DNA of 64,000 nt from Nitrospirota bacterium (lineage in GTDB: Bacteria > Nitrospirota > Leptospirillia > Leptospirillales > Leptospirillaceae), in the NCBI GenBank assembly GCA_023481175.1, contig JAMCWM010000036.1:1-64000 (forward strand), given 5' to 3'. Positions 1 to 7,542 of this stretch are shown one piece after another. Every line of letters begins with the position of its first letter. Within the stretch, counting starts at the first letter, position 1. The translations under genes and the position numbers were made by a program. The notes below the pieces were generated by a model. It saw only the letters and a program-made list of their open reading frames with translations. It was not told the origin of the DNA and did not search any database.

Positions 1-1
1 G

Positions 2-38
2 TAAAACGGTGGAAATCTAATAGATTTCCACCGTTTTA
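2..38. terminator. Perfect 18-bp inverted repeat, probable bidirectional terminator
   Basis: Positions 2-19 are the exact reverse complement of 21-38, with A/T-rich ends (TAAAACGG ... CCGTTTTA). The hairpin can form on either strand and ends in a T-rich arm, as in a factor-independent terminator for a gene left of the window. It lies 11 bases before the tRNA gene. Confidence 0.6.
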
Positions 39-49
39 TCCTTGCTATC

Positions 50-126
50 GCGCTCGTAGCTCAGTCGGATAGAGCAACAGCCTTCTAAGCTGTGGGTCGC
101 TGGTTCGATTCCAGCCGGGCGCACCA
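50..126 (+). tRNA. tRNA-Arg (anticodon UCU)
   Basis: A 77-base cloverleaf can be drawn. The acceptor stem GCGCTCG (50-56) pairs with CGGGCGC, followed by discriminator A and an encoded CCA (124-126). The anticodon stem ACAGC/GCTGT (77-81/89-93) encloses loop CTTCTAA with anticodon TCT at 84-86. The T arm carries the usual GGTTCGATTCC. UCU reads AGA/AGG arginine codons. No integrase or attachment-site duplication is seen next to it. Confidence 0.95.
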
Positions 127-152
127 TATGTCTAAACTTGTGAAAAGCGTCT

Positions 153-734
153 CTAGGATTTTTTCCCAGCCTTCATGGCCGCCGGAACCTCCACCAGCCG
201 TCCCGTTTTGACGTCATAATAGAATCCGTATATCGGAATCCGTGCGGGCACGAGGGGTGAACGTCTGATTCTTTCCACATCTTCCAGCACGGACTTTTCC
301 AGGTTCTTGAAGGTCAGAAAGTTCAGGTAGTCCGCTTCCTGTGATCCCGGACCCTTTCCGTGGTCTTCCCATCCTTTCGGCCCTATGCTTGCGGTATCTA
401 GGCTTTTCGAGAGGAGATTTCGCATAACATCATCATCGAAGAGCATCATGCCGCAATCCGAATGATGGATGACGAACCACTCCTTCGTTCCGAGCAGCTT
501 GTAGGAGATGACGAGGCTGCGAATGGCATCGTCACTGGCCCTACCTCCGGCATTTCTGATGACATGGGCATCGCCCTCCGAAAGACCCGCCATCTTGGCC
601 GGATCGATCCGGGCGTCCATGCACGTCAGAATGGCGAATTGTCGACCAGGAGGGAGGGGAAGTTCTCCCTTCTTGCCAAAATCTGAGGAATAGGCCTTGT
701 TCGCTGAAAGAACGTCATCGAGAACCTTGCTCAT
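153..734 (-). CDS. Beta-class carbonic anhydrase
   Basis: A 193-residue cytoplasmic zinc enzyme that interconverts CO2 and bicarbonate. The zinc-site signature is visible: Cys38-x-Asp40-x-Arg42 in TCMDAR, then His91-x-x-Cys94 in HHSDCG; these match the compact beta-CA subgroup. The start at 734 is preferred over an in-frame ATG at 761 because GGGAGG lies 4 bases upstream of it. The gene stands alone between the tRNA and the EAL gene. Supplying bicarbonate for CO2 fixation or for carboxylases such as AccD and CarB is the likely role (inference). Confidence 0.88.
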   Translation of the reverse strand: MSKVLDDVLSANKAYSSDFGKKGELPLPPGRQFAILTCMDARIDPAKMAGLSEGDAHVIRNAGGRASDDAIRSLVISYKLLGTKEWFVIHHSDCGMMLFDDDVMRNLLSKSLDTASIGPKGWEDHGKGPGSQEADYLNFLTFKNLEKSVLEDVERIRRSPLVPARIPIYGFYYDVKTGRLVEVPAAMKAGKKS

Positions 735-850
735 GGATCCTCCCGCAATTGAAGGTGGCAATCTTCAAAATCACCGCGTCCTCATTCCGTGCATGAAAGC
801 CTTTCCATGGTACCACTAATCCAGAAGGAGTCCATGGTCAGACCTATGCT

Positions 851-2107
851 TCAGAGGGAAATCCTTTGCGAAAGGAGAGGCCAGTCGAGATCGAGACAGT
901 GGACCCGAATCGGTCCCGTCGCATTGACCGCGAGGGAGATGGTCCGGCACACATGGACCCCGGTTGTGGAGAGATAGGGCTCCGAAATATGGACATGACC
1001 AAAATGGCCCATGGCATGCCGGAAATAGGCCCGATGGGACCAGTTGGCACGAGAAGTATCCATAAGGGGACGAAACCGGTGGTCGACCCCTCCGAAGGAG
1101 AGGCGGTCCATATTGACCCCGACCTGTTGGCCTTTGTCGTCGAGGATGAAATAGCGAACAACACACGGATAGTCGGAGAAGAGGCCGTCCAGGGTCATTT
1201 TTTGCCGCTTGTCCGGAGTCGAATCGACAAGGGAATAAAATCGTTCGAGTATTTTTGAAAATGCGAGGGAGTCTTTTTGCGGGGGATCGGCATTTTGGAT
1301 GTCTTCGAGAAGCCGTTCGAATTGAAATCCGGTGGCAATGTCCGGGTGAATTTCCGGTCGTCCGAAATGAAATCCTTGCACGAAATCGGTCTCGGTTTCC
1401 AGCGCGATCCGCCCTTCTTCCGGACTTTCTATCCCCTCGATCAGGCAAAGCGAGCCTGAGGCGCGAACAAGAGAAACCATTTCTGGCATGAGTCTGCGCA
1501 CATCCATGCTTTTGGATGCATGCAGGATCATGCTGCGGTCAATTTTTACGATTTCAGGCTTGATCGACCAGATCCGGTCGAAGTTGGAATGTCCCGACCC
1601 GAAGTCATCGATCGCGATCAGTGTTCCGCAATCCCGATAATAAGCCGCTGCTTCCGTCAACAAGGACTTTTCATCAATTGCGGACTCGAGGATTTCGACG
1701 ACCAGTTTTTGGGGATCGACTCCGGTCCATTCGAGAATTTCTTGGAAAAATCGACCGAATTTTCGGCCTGAAGTGGCCGCTTTGGGGTCTACGTTCAAAA
1801 ATAGCCAAAGAGGGTCGGGAAAAATGCGGCTGAAGTTGAGAAGATGGATCGTTCGAAGGAGACGATCAAGGAAGACGGTCTCCTCAAGCGTTGTTGCAGA
1901 AGGGAATATGTCACGGGGGAGAAGGGGGGTTCCCTGGTGATTCACGCCACGTGCCAGGGCTTCGACGCCGACTATTCTTCTTTGTGCAACCGCGAAGACG
2001 GGCTGGAAGACTGTTTCAAGGGTCATCCCCTTCCAAATGGCCTTCGAGCGCCCCTCATCAGACCGGATCGAAGCGATGATCCGATGCGTCATTTCGCTTT
2101 GTTTCAA
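851..2107 (-). CDS. EAL-domain cyclic-di-GMP phosphodiesterase with C-terminal sensor-like domain
   Basis: A 418-residue protein with no membrane segment. The EAL domain spans about residues 25-260 and keeps the catalytic set: E49-A-L, N105 in FLNVDP, E138 in VEILE, D167-D168 in IDDFGSGH, K188 in KIDR, E224 in EGIE and Q244 in QGFHFG. It is therefore predicted to hydrolyse c-di-GMP to pGpG. Residues 290-418 resemble the PAS/CACHE-like tail found in YkuI-type EAL proteins (inference from order and length), perhaps a ligand sensor. The start is uncertain: TTG at 2107 has a weak GGGACG; ATG at 2092 has none. The gene is divergent from the radical SAM gene. Confidence 0.85.
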   Translation of the reverse strand: MKQSEMTHRIIASIRSDEGRSKAIWKGMTLETVFQPVFAVAQRRIVGVEALARGVNHQGTPLLPRDIFPSATTLEETVFLDRLLRTIHLLNFSRIFPDPLWLFLNVDPKAATSGRKFGRFFQEILEWTGVDPQKLVVEILESAIDEKSLLTEAAAYYRDCGTLIAIDDFGSGHSNFDRIWSIKPEIVKIDRSMILHASKSMDVRRLMPEMVSLVRASGSLCLIEGIESPEEGRIALETETDFVQGFHFGRPEIHPDIATGFQFERLLEDIQNADPPQKDSLAFSKILERFYSLVDSTPDKRQKMTLDGLFSDYPCVVRYFILDDKGQQVGVNMDRLSFGGVDHRFRPLMDTSRANWSHRAYFRHAMGHFGHVHISEPYLSTTGVHVCRTISLAVNATGPIRVHCLDLDWPLLSQRISL

Positions 2108-2176
2108 GGTCGTCCCTGTTCTCCAGAAATTAAAATGACTCGAATTTATTTTGCATCAATCCTGGCTGGATGTCGA

Positions 2177-2205
2177 TTGACTACGATTTGAGTGCGAACT
2201 ATAGT
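2177..2205 (+). promoter_or_regulatory. Sigma-70-type promoter for the radical SAM gene
   Basis: TTGACT at 2177-2182 and TATAGT at 2200-2205 are separated by exactly 17 bases, in the intergenic space between the two divergent genes. This implies an RNA start near 2212 and a leader of about 80 bases before the ATG at 2294. Confidence 0.6.
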
Positions 2206-2293
2206 TAAGACGTCAGCTTCAGGATAGAGAAAGCGTTACTCTTACGAATTCTCTGGATATGGTGTCTTGAAAGATCGAGGAAAGGAGTTAGAG

Positions 2294-3634
2294 ATGGGTA
2301 ATGAGAAAAATCTTCGCATACTTTTTGTGCAACCCACCCTGATGCGGTTGTCAGGAACACCTGTCCAGTCAAAGAAAAGACTGATCATGACGATGGTTAC
2401 CGCCTACCTGGCAGGACTCACCCCCGAGTCCGACCATGTCACGGTGATCGACGACAAGGTCCAGAAAATCCCGTTCGATGGTGACTTCGATCTGGTGGCC
2501 ATCACGACGACAACAGGGTCGGCTCAGAGAGCCTATGAAATATCAAAGAAGTTCCGGGAGAGAAAAATTCCTGTGGTCATGGGCGGGTTTCATGCCACGC
2601 TTCATCCTGCCGATACGCTTGTTCATGCAGACAGCGTGGTGGTAGGGGAAGCGGAGCATGTGTGGCAGCCCCTTCTCGATGATCTAAGGGCCGGGAAAAT
2701 GAAATCGATCTACAAAGGCGATCAGCCCTGCGACATGAAATCCCTTCCACGTCCCCGTTATGAATTGCTCGATCTGTCGCGATACCGGATTCATATGATG
2801 CCGATTCAGGCGACCCGCGGATGCAATTATCACTGTGATTTTTGCGAGGTTCCAGTCGTTTACGATGGGGCCTACCGGATGCGCCCTATCGAAAATATCG
2901 TCGAGGAGATTGCGACCCAGAAGCGGATCATGGGGATCAACCAGTTCCAGTTCATTGACGATCAGCTGACGGGGAAACACACCTTTGCCAGAGAACTGTT
3001 CAAGGCTTTGAAGCCGCTGGGGATCAAATGGAGCTGTCTCTGGACCCTGAACACGAACCATGACGAAGAGCTTCTGGATTTGGCCATCGATGCCGGGTGC
3101 ATCCATGTCAACATCGGAATGGAGAGCATCAATCAGGAAAATCTCAACGCCATCCATAAAAAACAGAATCATGTGAAGGATTACATCGATCTTTTGAAGG
3201 CCATGGAACGGAGAGGGCTTTTTTACTCCCTGAATCTGATGTTTGGTCTCGATCATGATACGAAGGATGTTTTCCCGGCGACACTGGAGTTTCTGGAGAA
3301 AGTCCGGGCGCCTCTCGCCTTTTTCAGTATCGTCTCTCCGAGAGAGGGAACGCCACTCCGGGAACGGCTCAATCTGGAAAATAGAGTCGTCGACCCGACC
3401 GCCGATCAATATTCATCGGGCCATGTCTGTATGTTCATCCCTAAAAACATGACCAAGGAAGACGTCGAAACCGGGATTGACTGGGTCCAGAGGTCTTTTT
3501 ATTCTCCGCGCTCAATCATGAAGCGGCTCATATTTCCCAAGAGTCCCTATACCTTCCATCGGGACGGCCTGCCTTCGAATCTTTTCTTTAATTATGTGTC
3601 CCGGAAAGGGATCGATACGGTCGAGTATTACTGA
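2294..3634 (+). CDS. B12-binding-type radical SAM protein, function unknown
   Basis: A 446-residue protein. The N-terminal ~150 residues look like a cobalamin-binding Rossmann domain (MGGFHATLHPAD followed by VVVGEAE, typical of this family), though a DxHxxG cobalt ligand motif is not seen. The radical SAM core starts with Cys177-x3-Cys181-x2-Cys184 in RGCNYHCDFC, which would hold a [4Fe-4S] cluster. The C-terminal region resembles the tail common in B12-radical SAM enzymes (DUF4070 type). The ATG at 2294 is chosen because GGAG sits 6 bases upstream; a TTG at 2267 is less likely. Relatives methylate or rearrange hopanoids, phosphinates or pigments, but the substrate cannot be told here. It is monocistronic, with its own promoter and terminator. 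Confidence 0.82.
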   Translation: MGNEKNLRILFVQPTLMRLSGTPVQSKKRLIMTMVTAYLAGLTPESDHVTVIDDKVQKIPFDGDFDLVAITTTTGSAQRAYEISKKFRERKIPVVMGGFHATLHPADTLVHADSVVVGEAEHVWQPLLDDLRAGKMKSIYKGDQPCDMKSLPRPRYELLDLSRYRIHMMPIQATRGCNYHCDFCEVPVVYDGAYRMRPIENIVEEIATQKRIMGINQFQFIDDQLTGKHTFARELFKALKPLGIKWSCLWTLNTNHDEELLDLAIDAGCIHVNIGMESINQENLNAIHKKQNHVKDYIDLLKAMERRGLFYSLNLMFGLDHDTKDVFPATLEFLEKVRAPLAFFSIVSPREGTPLRERLNLENRVVDPTADQYSSGHVCMFIPKNMTKEDVETGIDWVQRSFYSPRSIMKRLIFPKSPYTFHRDGLPSNLFFNYVSRKGIDTVEYY

Positions 3635-3646
3635 GGCCATTTCAAT

Positions 3647-3683
3647 AAAAAAAAGGCAACCCAAATCGGGTTGCCTTTTTTTT
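3647..3683. terminator. Bidirectional intrinsic terminator
   Basis: An 8-bp GC-rich stem (GGCAACCC 3655-3662 / GGGTTGCC 3668-3675) with a 5-base loop, flanked by an A-run on the left (3647-3654) and eight T on the right (3676-3683). It sits between two convergent genes and can end both transcripts. Confidence 0.9.
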
Positions 3684-3719
3684 GTCATTTTCGGAATAGA
3701 TCGACAAGATCCGTTTTTA

Positions 3720-4325
3720 TCAGGTTCCCGTTCTCACCCGGCTACGGTTCAGGTACCAGAAGAGGGTGAGAAGGCCAATCAGAACAAAGGCCCCGATTCC
3801 GGATAGGGCGCCGATCGAAGACTTGATGCCATAGGTGGGGGTTCTGGCTGGATTATAGATCACAAAGAGCATGGCATAAACGGTGTAGGCTGTAACGATG
3901 GAAAAGACGAAGGAAAGAAGGGTGACCCAGCCCAGCCGCTTATGAACCAGAGGATTCTTCTTGAGGATTCGCTGTCCGTTCAATACCTCTGTCGACATGA
4001 AGCCGTTAAAGACAACGACTCCCGTCAGGATCAGGGCTGCGGTGGAAACAAGGGAATGGAAGATGATGATGGGATAATAGACCATGTATTTGATCATTTG
4101 TGGGCCGCCGAACCCGACGATTCCGACGATATATTGCTGGGCAAGATACATCAGGAACCACCCGGCCACCAGAATGGTCGAAAGAAGCATGGAGTTATGA
4201 TGGGCCGTTCCGCGATGTTTGCGTCCGAGATAGGCTCCGAAAAACAGGCAGGAAAAAACGATCGTTTCACTGGTGATCGTCAGGTCCCACCAGAAGTCGG
4301 CTTTTGTTCCAAGAAATCCATGCAT
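3720..4325 (-). CDS. DUF420-family membrane protein (YozB-like)
   Basis: A 201-residue integral membrane protein with about six hydrophobic segments. Conserved-looking histidines lie in TAHHNSM, in the segment IIIFHSLVS, and in the loop VHKRLGWV; this layout is that of DUF420/YozB proteins, which often neighbour cytochrome oxidase or haem genes in other bacteria. No catalytic activity is established. It starts three bases after the stop of the upstream small membrane gene, so the two are probably co-translated. A role in respiratory-chain assembly is only an inference. Confidence 0.7.
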   Translation of the reverse strand: MHGFLGTKADFWWDLTITSETIVFSCLFFGAYLGRKHRGTAHHNSMLLSTILVAGWFLMYLAQQYIVGIVGFGGPQMIKYMVYYPIIIFHSLVSTAALILTGVVVFNGFMSTEVLNGQRILKKNPLVHKRLGWVTLLSFVFSIVTAYTVYAMLFVIYNPARTPTYGIKSSIGALSGIGAFVLIGLLTLFWYLNRSRVRTGT

Positions 4326-4328
4326 GCT

Positions 4329-4628
4329 CTAACCGTTTCCCGTGTTGGATGTCGGATCGTCGCCGCTTTCGAGCGCCTTGCACACGAAATACCAAAGGCC
4401 AAAAGGGACGATGCCGGCAAAAAGAAAGACCATGAAAAAAAGGGCTCCGAAACCCATGAACACCTTTGACGGGTTGCTCCCTACCGCATGAAAGAAGGCC
4501 GAGAGGAAGCGACCCCCCAGGAAGTTCGGAACCATGAATGTATAGCCGAATCCCCAGAACCCAAAAACGGAGGTCAGCAAGGGATGTCGTTTCGCAAGGC
4601 CGAAAAGCGAAGTGTCTTTTGATGCCAT
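4329..4628 (-). CDS. Small two-helix membrane protein, unknown
   Basis: A 99-residue protein with two hydrophobic stretches (about residues 17-36 and 57-82) and a short acidic tail. No family was recognised. The coding frame is supported by tight spacing: its TAG ends 3 bases before the ATG of the DUF420 gene. It probably acts with that protein in the cytoplasmic membrane. Confidence 0.6.
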   Translation of the reverse strand: MASKDTSLFGLAKRHPLLTSVFGFWGFGYTFMVPNFLGGRFLSAFFHAVGSNPSKVFMGFGALFFMVFLFAGIVPFGLWYFVCKALESGDDPTSNTGNG

Positions 4629-4716
4629 TAACCCTTTTTCCTTGTCAGGGAGCGATCAGTCTTCAATGAGTCCCTCTCTCAAAAGGTTAAGGGAGAGCGG
4701 TCCTGAAGGCAAGAGG

Positions 4717-5220
4717 TCAGGCAGTCCGCTTTTCGAGAGCCTGAATCCGATCGATGTCCGACAGAAGTTCCTGGACCTTTTCGGGGGGAAGGGAGTTTCG
4801 CCGGAGGGTTGTCTGGACTCTTCTTTTGTCGACCGTTTGTCCCCAAATTCCGAGAATGGTCCGGCTTCCATGACACTGGATTTTGCGGACGAGTTCGTCG
4901 GCATCCCCGTTTTTCCATTCCAGGATGATCGAGGAACCCGTTGTCCTGATGGACTTGAGAGAGCGGGGGGTCAGAAGAAGACACTGGTTCACGATGGAGG
5001 TGAATCCCGAAAAGAGAACGAGCCAGAAGGCTCCGAAGAAAAGATAAAACCAGAGCGAGGAGGTCTGGTGGTGGACGATGTAGCCGAAAGAGAGAATGCC
5101 GGACAGAACGAGGGCCGACCCATGGAAGAGACCGCTTGTCAGGGCGCCTTTTTTATCCGGGGTGAGGACATATTGTTTGTCTACCATGGGTGCAGAAAAT
5201 AGCATATAATCAACCAACAT
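4717..5220 (-). CDS. Membrane-anchored protein of unknown function
   Basis: A protein of up to 167 residues with two hydrophobic segments (about residues 34-50 and 55-75) followed by a soluble tail of ~90 residues that ends in a helical, charged stretch (EKVQELLSDIDRIQALEKR). The fold around the tail (TPRSLKSIRTTGSSIILEWKNG) is reminiscent of small membrane-bound PH-like domains, but this is not certain. Three in-frame ATGs (5220, 5205, 5187) all lack a clear Shine-Dalgarno sequence. It precedes the two-helix gene by 88 bases and is divergent from the NUDIX gene. Confidence 0.55.
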   Translation of the reverse strand: MLVDYMLFSAPMVDKQYVLTPDKKGALTSGLFHGSALVLSGILSFGYIVHHQTSSLWFYLFFGAFWLVLFSGFTSIVNQCLLLTPRSLKSIRTTGSSIILEWKNGDADELVRKIQCHGSRTILGIWGQTVDKRRVQTTLRRNSLPPEKVQELLSDIDRIQALEKRTA

Positions 5221-5242
5221 TCAATATTCGATCGGGGGAGGG

Positions 5243-5752
5243 ATGATCGTCTGGAAGGGACGGAGAATAAGTGTGGACCTCATGGAGGTTCCGGGAGAAA
5301 AAGCCGCCCGGGATTTCGAAATCGTCCGCTTTGGCCAAGGAGTTGCCATTCTCCCTGTCCTTGATGACGGACGGATTGTTCTCATCCGTCAGTATCGTCC
5401 GGCTGTGGAGAGTGCCATCCTTGAAATTCCGGCTGGAAAGATCGAAGAAGGGGAAGATATTCTGGTCGCGGCTGCCCGAGAATTGCGCGAGGAAACCGGA
5501 ATAACGGGAATGACCCTTCGGGTGATGACATCGATCTGGACCACGCCCGGATTTTGCGACGAGGTCATCCACCTTGTTCTGGCGAAAGGGGGAAGACTCG
5601 GCAAGCCCCAGCCCGAAGAGGATGAATGGATCGAGCCACCCGTATTCTATGCCCAGGATGAGATATCCGAACTCGTCAGATCGGGAATGATTCGTGATTC
5701 GAAGACTCTTGTCGCGCTGGGATGGGCTGGCCTTTTTCAGGGGAATCGGTAG
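5243..5752 (+). CDS. NUDIX hydrolase, ADP-ribose pyrophosphatase-like
   Basis: A 169-residue cytosolic enzyme. The full Nudix box is present from G65 to I87 (G-x5-E71-x7-R79-E80-L-x-E83-E84-x-G86), and the preceding IRQYRPAVES and EIPAGK are typical of the ADP-ribose pyrophosphatase branch. It would cleave ADP-ribose or related nucleoside diphosphate-X compounds. A strong GGGGGAGGG precedes the ATG, and a TATAAT at 5205-5210 may be its -10 box, though no good -35 was found. It is the first gene of the long plus-strand chain that runs into the trp genes; its stop is one base from the next start. Confidence 0.85.
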   Translation: MIVWKGRRISVDLMEVPGEKAARDFEIVRFGQGVAILPVLDDGRIVLIRQYRPAVESAILEIPAGKIEEGEDILVAAARELREETGITGMTLRVMTSIWTTPGFCDEVIHLVLAKGGRLGKPQPEEDEWIEPPVFYAQDEISELVRSGMIRDSKTLVALGWAGLFQGNR

Positions 5753-5753
5753 C

Positions 5754-6056
5754 ATGCAAGAGGCGGGGGATGATTTGGGTTTGGATGCGGCCGATGGTAT
5801 GATGGACATTCCCGGCCTTTTTCGGGTGGCGGGAGGAGCCATACTCTGGAAGGCCGCGACCTGTTTTCAGGTCGGCCCTTGCGGAAGTTGCGAGGAGCTT
5901 TGTCCGACCGGAGTTCTCGGTCTGGAGACACCCGGACATCTCGGAGAGAAGGCCCCGGCCCTCCGATACGCCGACTGCATCCGATGCAGGTTGTGCCTTG
6001 TGACCTGTCCCGCCGGAGCCTTGACACTTTCTCCGGGTGGCGCTTTCCGGAATTGA
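5754..6056 (+). CDS. Ferredoxin-like protein with two [4Fe-4S] motifs
   Basis: A 100-residue protein. Two cysteine sets are visible: C37-x5-C43-x2-C46-x3-C50-P and C75-x2-C78-x2-C81-x3-C85-P. The second is a classical [4Fe-4S] ferredoxin motif, while the first has a longer first gap. The start ATG at 5754 lies one base after the NUDIX stop, with GGGG upstream. The protein is longer than a clostridial 2[4Fe-4S] ferredoxin because of about 35 extra N-terminal residues and a 24-residue linker. The next gene, a sigma-54 activator with its own cysteine group, follows closely, so a redox-signal role is conceivable (inference). Confidence 0.78.
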   Translation: MQEAGDDLGLDAADGMMDIPGLFRVAGGAILWKAATCFQVGPCGSCEELCPTGVLGLETPGHLGEKAPALRYADCIRCRLCLVTCPAGALTLSPGGAFRN

Positions 6057-6111
6057 GAACAACGTCGGATCCGGGGTTTCCGTTAAGGGCGTGAGCCGGA
6101 GTTCTGCTGAT

Positions 6112-7542
6112 ATGGCCAATCAAAATCCCTCTTTTCTTCCCGTGCTTTCATCCTGGGAAAATTCTGAATCGGCGGGAATCTCTTCTGCCATTGACCTCGC
6201 AAATGGGTCCTTTTCCGGACTCGGTCCCGCGATCATTCTGGACTCGCTCGAAGAAGGAGTCGTTGCGATAGGACTCGACAAGAAGATCCTGTACATGAAC
6301 CGAGCCGCCCGTGAAATCCTGGGCATGCCGGAAGGGGACTTTTCCGGAATGGATTGCCAGAAGGCCATGCGAACTTCCGTGTGCAGCGCACGCTGCCTTC
6401 TGGAAAAGACACTCGAAACGGGAGAATCCTTCAGAAATTACGAAATCACCCTCACGGACCACCACCGGAGGAGCCGACTCGTCCGCGTCAATACGGCCCT
6501 TCTGCGCAATGCCGAGGAGCAGGTCATAGGCGGGGTCGAAATCTTTCATGACGTGACCCAGATCGCTGAACTGCGCAAGGAGTTGAAAGGACGTTATTCC
6601 TTCGGCCGGATCATCGGTCAGAGCCAGCGGATGAAAGAGCTGTTCGACCTTTTGCCGGTCGTGGCCCAGAGCAAGTCGACCGTACTGATCGAAGGTGAAA
6701 GCGGGACCGGCAAGGAGTTGGTGGCGCATGCCATCCACGAAAACAGCCCCCGGAAAGAAGGCCCTTTCATTAAGGTCAACTGTGCCGCGCTGTCGGAGGG
6801 TGTCCTCGAATCCGAACTGTTTGGCCATGTCCGCGGAGCCTTCACGGGCGCGGTATCAAGCAAGCCGGGCCGATTTGAAATGGCCTCGGGGGGAACGCTT
6901 TTTCTGGATGAAATCGGGGAAATTTCCGCCGCCATGCAGGTCAAGCTTCTGCGAGTCCTTCAGGAGGAGGAATTCGAGCGGGTCGGAGGAACGAAAACTC
7001 TGAAGGTCGATGTCCGGGTCATCGCGGCCACGAATCGGGATTTGAAAAAAGCCATCGAAGAGGGATCGTTCCGCAAGGATCTGTACTACCGGCTCCGGGT
7101 CGTCCCGCTCTCACTGCCCCCACTCCGGGAGAGACGGGAGGATATTCCTCTTCTGGTATCGGCCTTTCTCGCGAGGTACACCGCCGAGTTCGGGAAAAAC
7201 ATTGAGGGGGTGACCCAGTCCGCCCTGGACGTGCTTCTCAATCATGACTATCCGGGAAACATCAGGGAGCTTCAGAACATTATGGAGCATGCCGTTCTGC
7301 TGTCTACGGGGCGCATGGTGGATGTCAAGGACCTTCCCAGGGATCTCTGGACACCGCCTGGCGAGCGCCCCTTCCTGGATTCGGTGCTGTCTCTTCCTCA
7401 GCCTCTTAAAAACATTGAGGACGCGCTGATTCAGAAAGCCATGGAGCGGACAAACGGCAACATGTCCGAAGCGGCCCGCCTCCTTGGTATCGGTCGATCG
7501 ACCCTCTGGAGAAGACTTCGGGAAAAAGGGGGAGGCTCGTGA
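6112..7542 (+). CDS. PAS-domain sigma-54-dependent transcriptional activator
   Basis: A 476-residue NtrC-family regulator. A PAS domain (about 40-155) carries cysteines C82, C91 and C95 (DCQKAMRTSVCSARC), a pattern that may bind a metal or Fe-S cluster. The AAA+ core has Walker A GESGTGKE (195-202), the sigma-54 contact loop GAFTGA (242-247), and Walker B LFLDEIGE. A Fis-type helix-turn-helix ends the protein (NMSEAARLLGIGRSTLWRRL). There is no receiver domain, so sensing is probably direct. The ATG at 6112 is chosen; a GTG at 6037 would overlap the ferredoxin gene. Its TGA overlaps the trpE GTG. The targets are unknown. Confidence 0.87.
   Translation: MANQNPSFLPVLSSWENSESAGISSAIDLANGSFSGLGPAIILDSLEEGVVAIGLDKKILYMNRAAREILGMPEGDFSGMDCQKAMRTSVCSARCLLEKTLETGESFRNYEITLTDHHRRSRLVRVNTALLRNAEEQVIGGVEIFHDVTQIAELRKELKGRYSFGRIIGQSQRMKELFDLLPVVAQSKSTVLIEGESGTGKELVAHAIHENSPRKEGPFIKVNCAALSEGVLESELFGHVRGAFTGAVSSKPGRFEMASGGTLFLDEIGEISAAMQVKLLRVLQEEEFERVGGTKTLKVDVRVIAATNRDLKKAIEEGSFRKDLYYRLRVVPLSLPPLRERREDIPLLVSAFLARYTAEFGKNIEGVTQSALDVLLNHDYPGNIRELQNIMEHAVLLSTGRMVDVKDLPRDLWTPPGERPFLDSVLSLPQPLKNIEDALIQKAMERTNGNMSEAARLLGIGRSTLWRRLREKGGGS

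Noticed and set aside
50-126. tRNA-Arg as an integration site for a mobile element
   Set aside because: No integrase, direct repeat of the tRNA 3' end or foreign gene content follows.
816-1448. 210-codon minus-strand frame overlapping the EAL gene
   Set aside because: The EAL frame in the same place carries all catalytic motifs; the other frame is Arg/Ser/Pro-rich nonsense.
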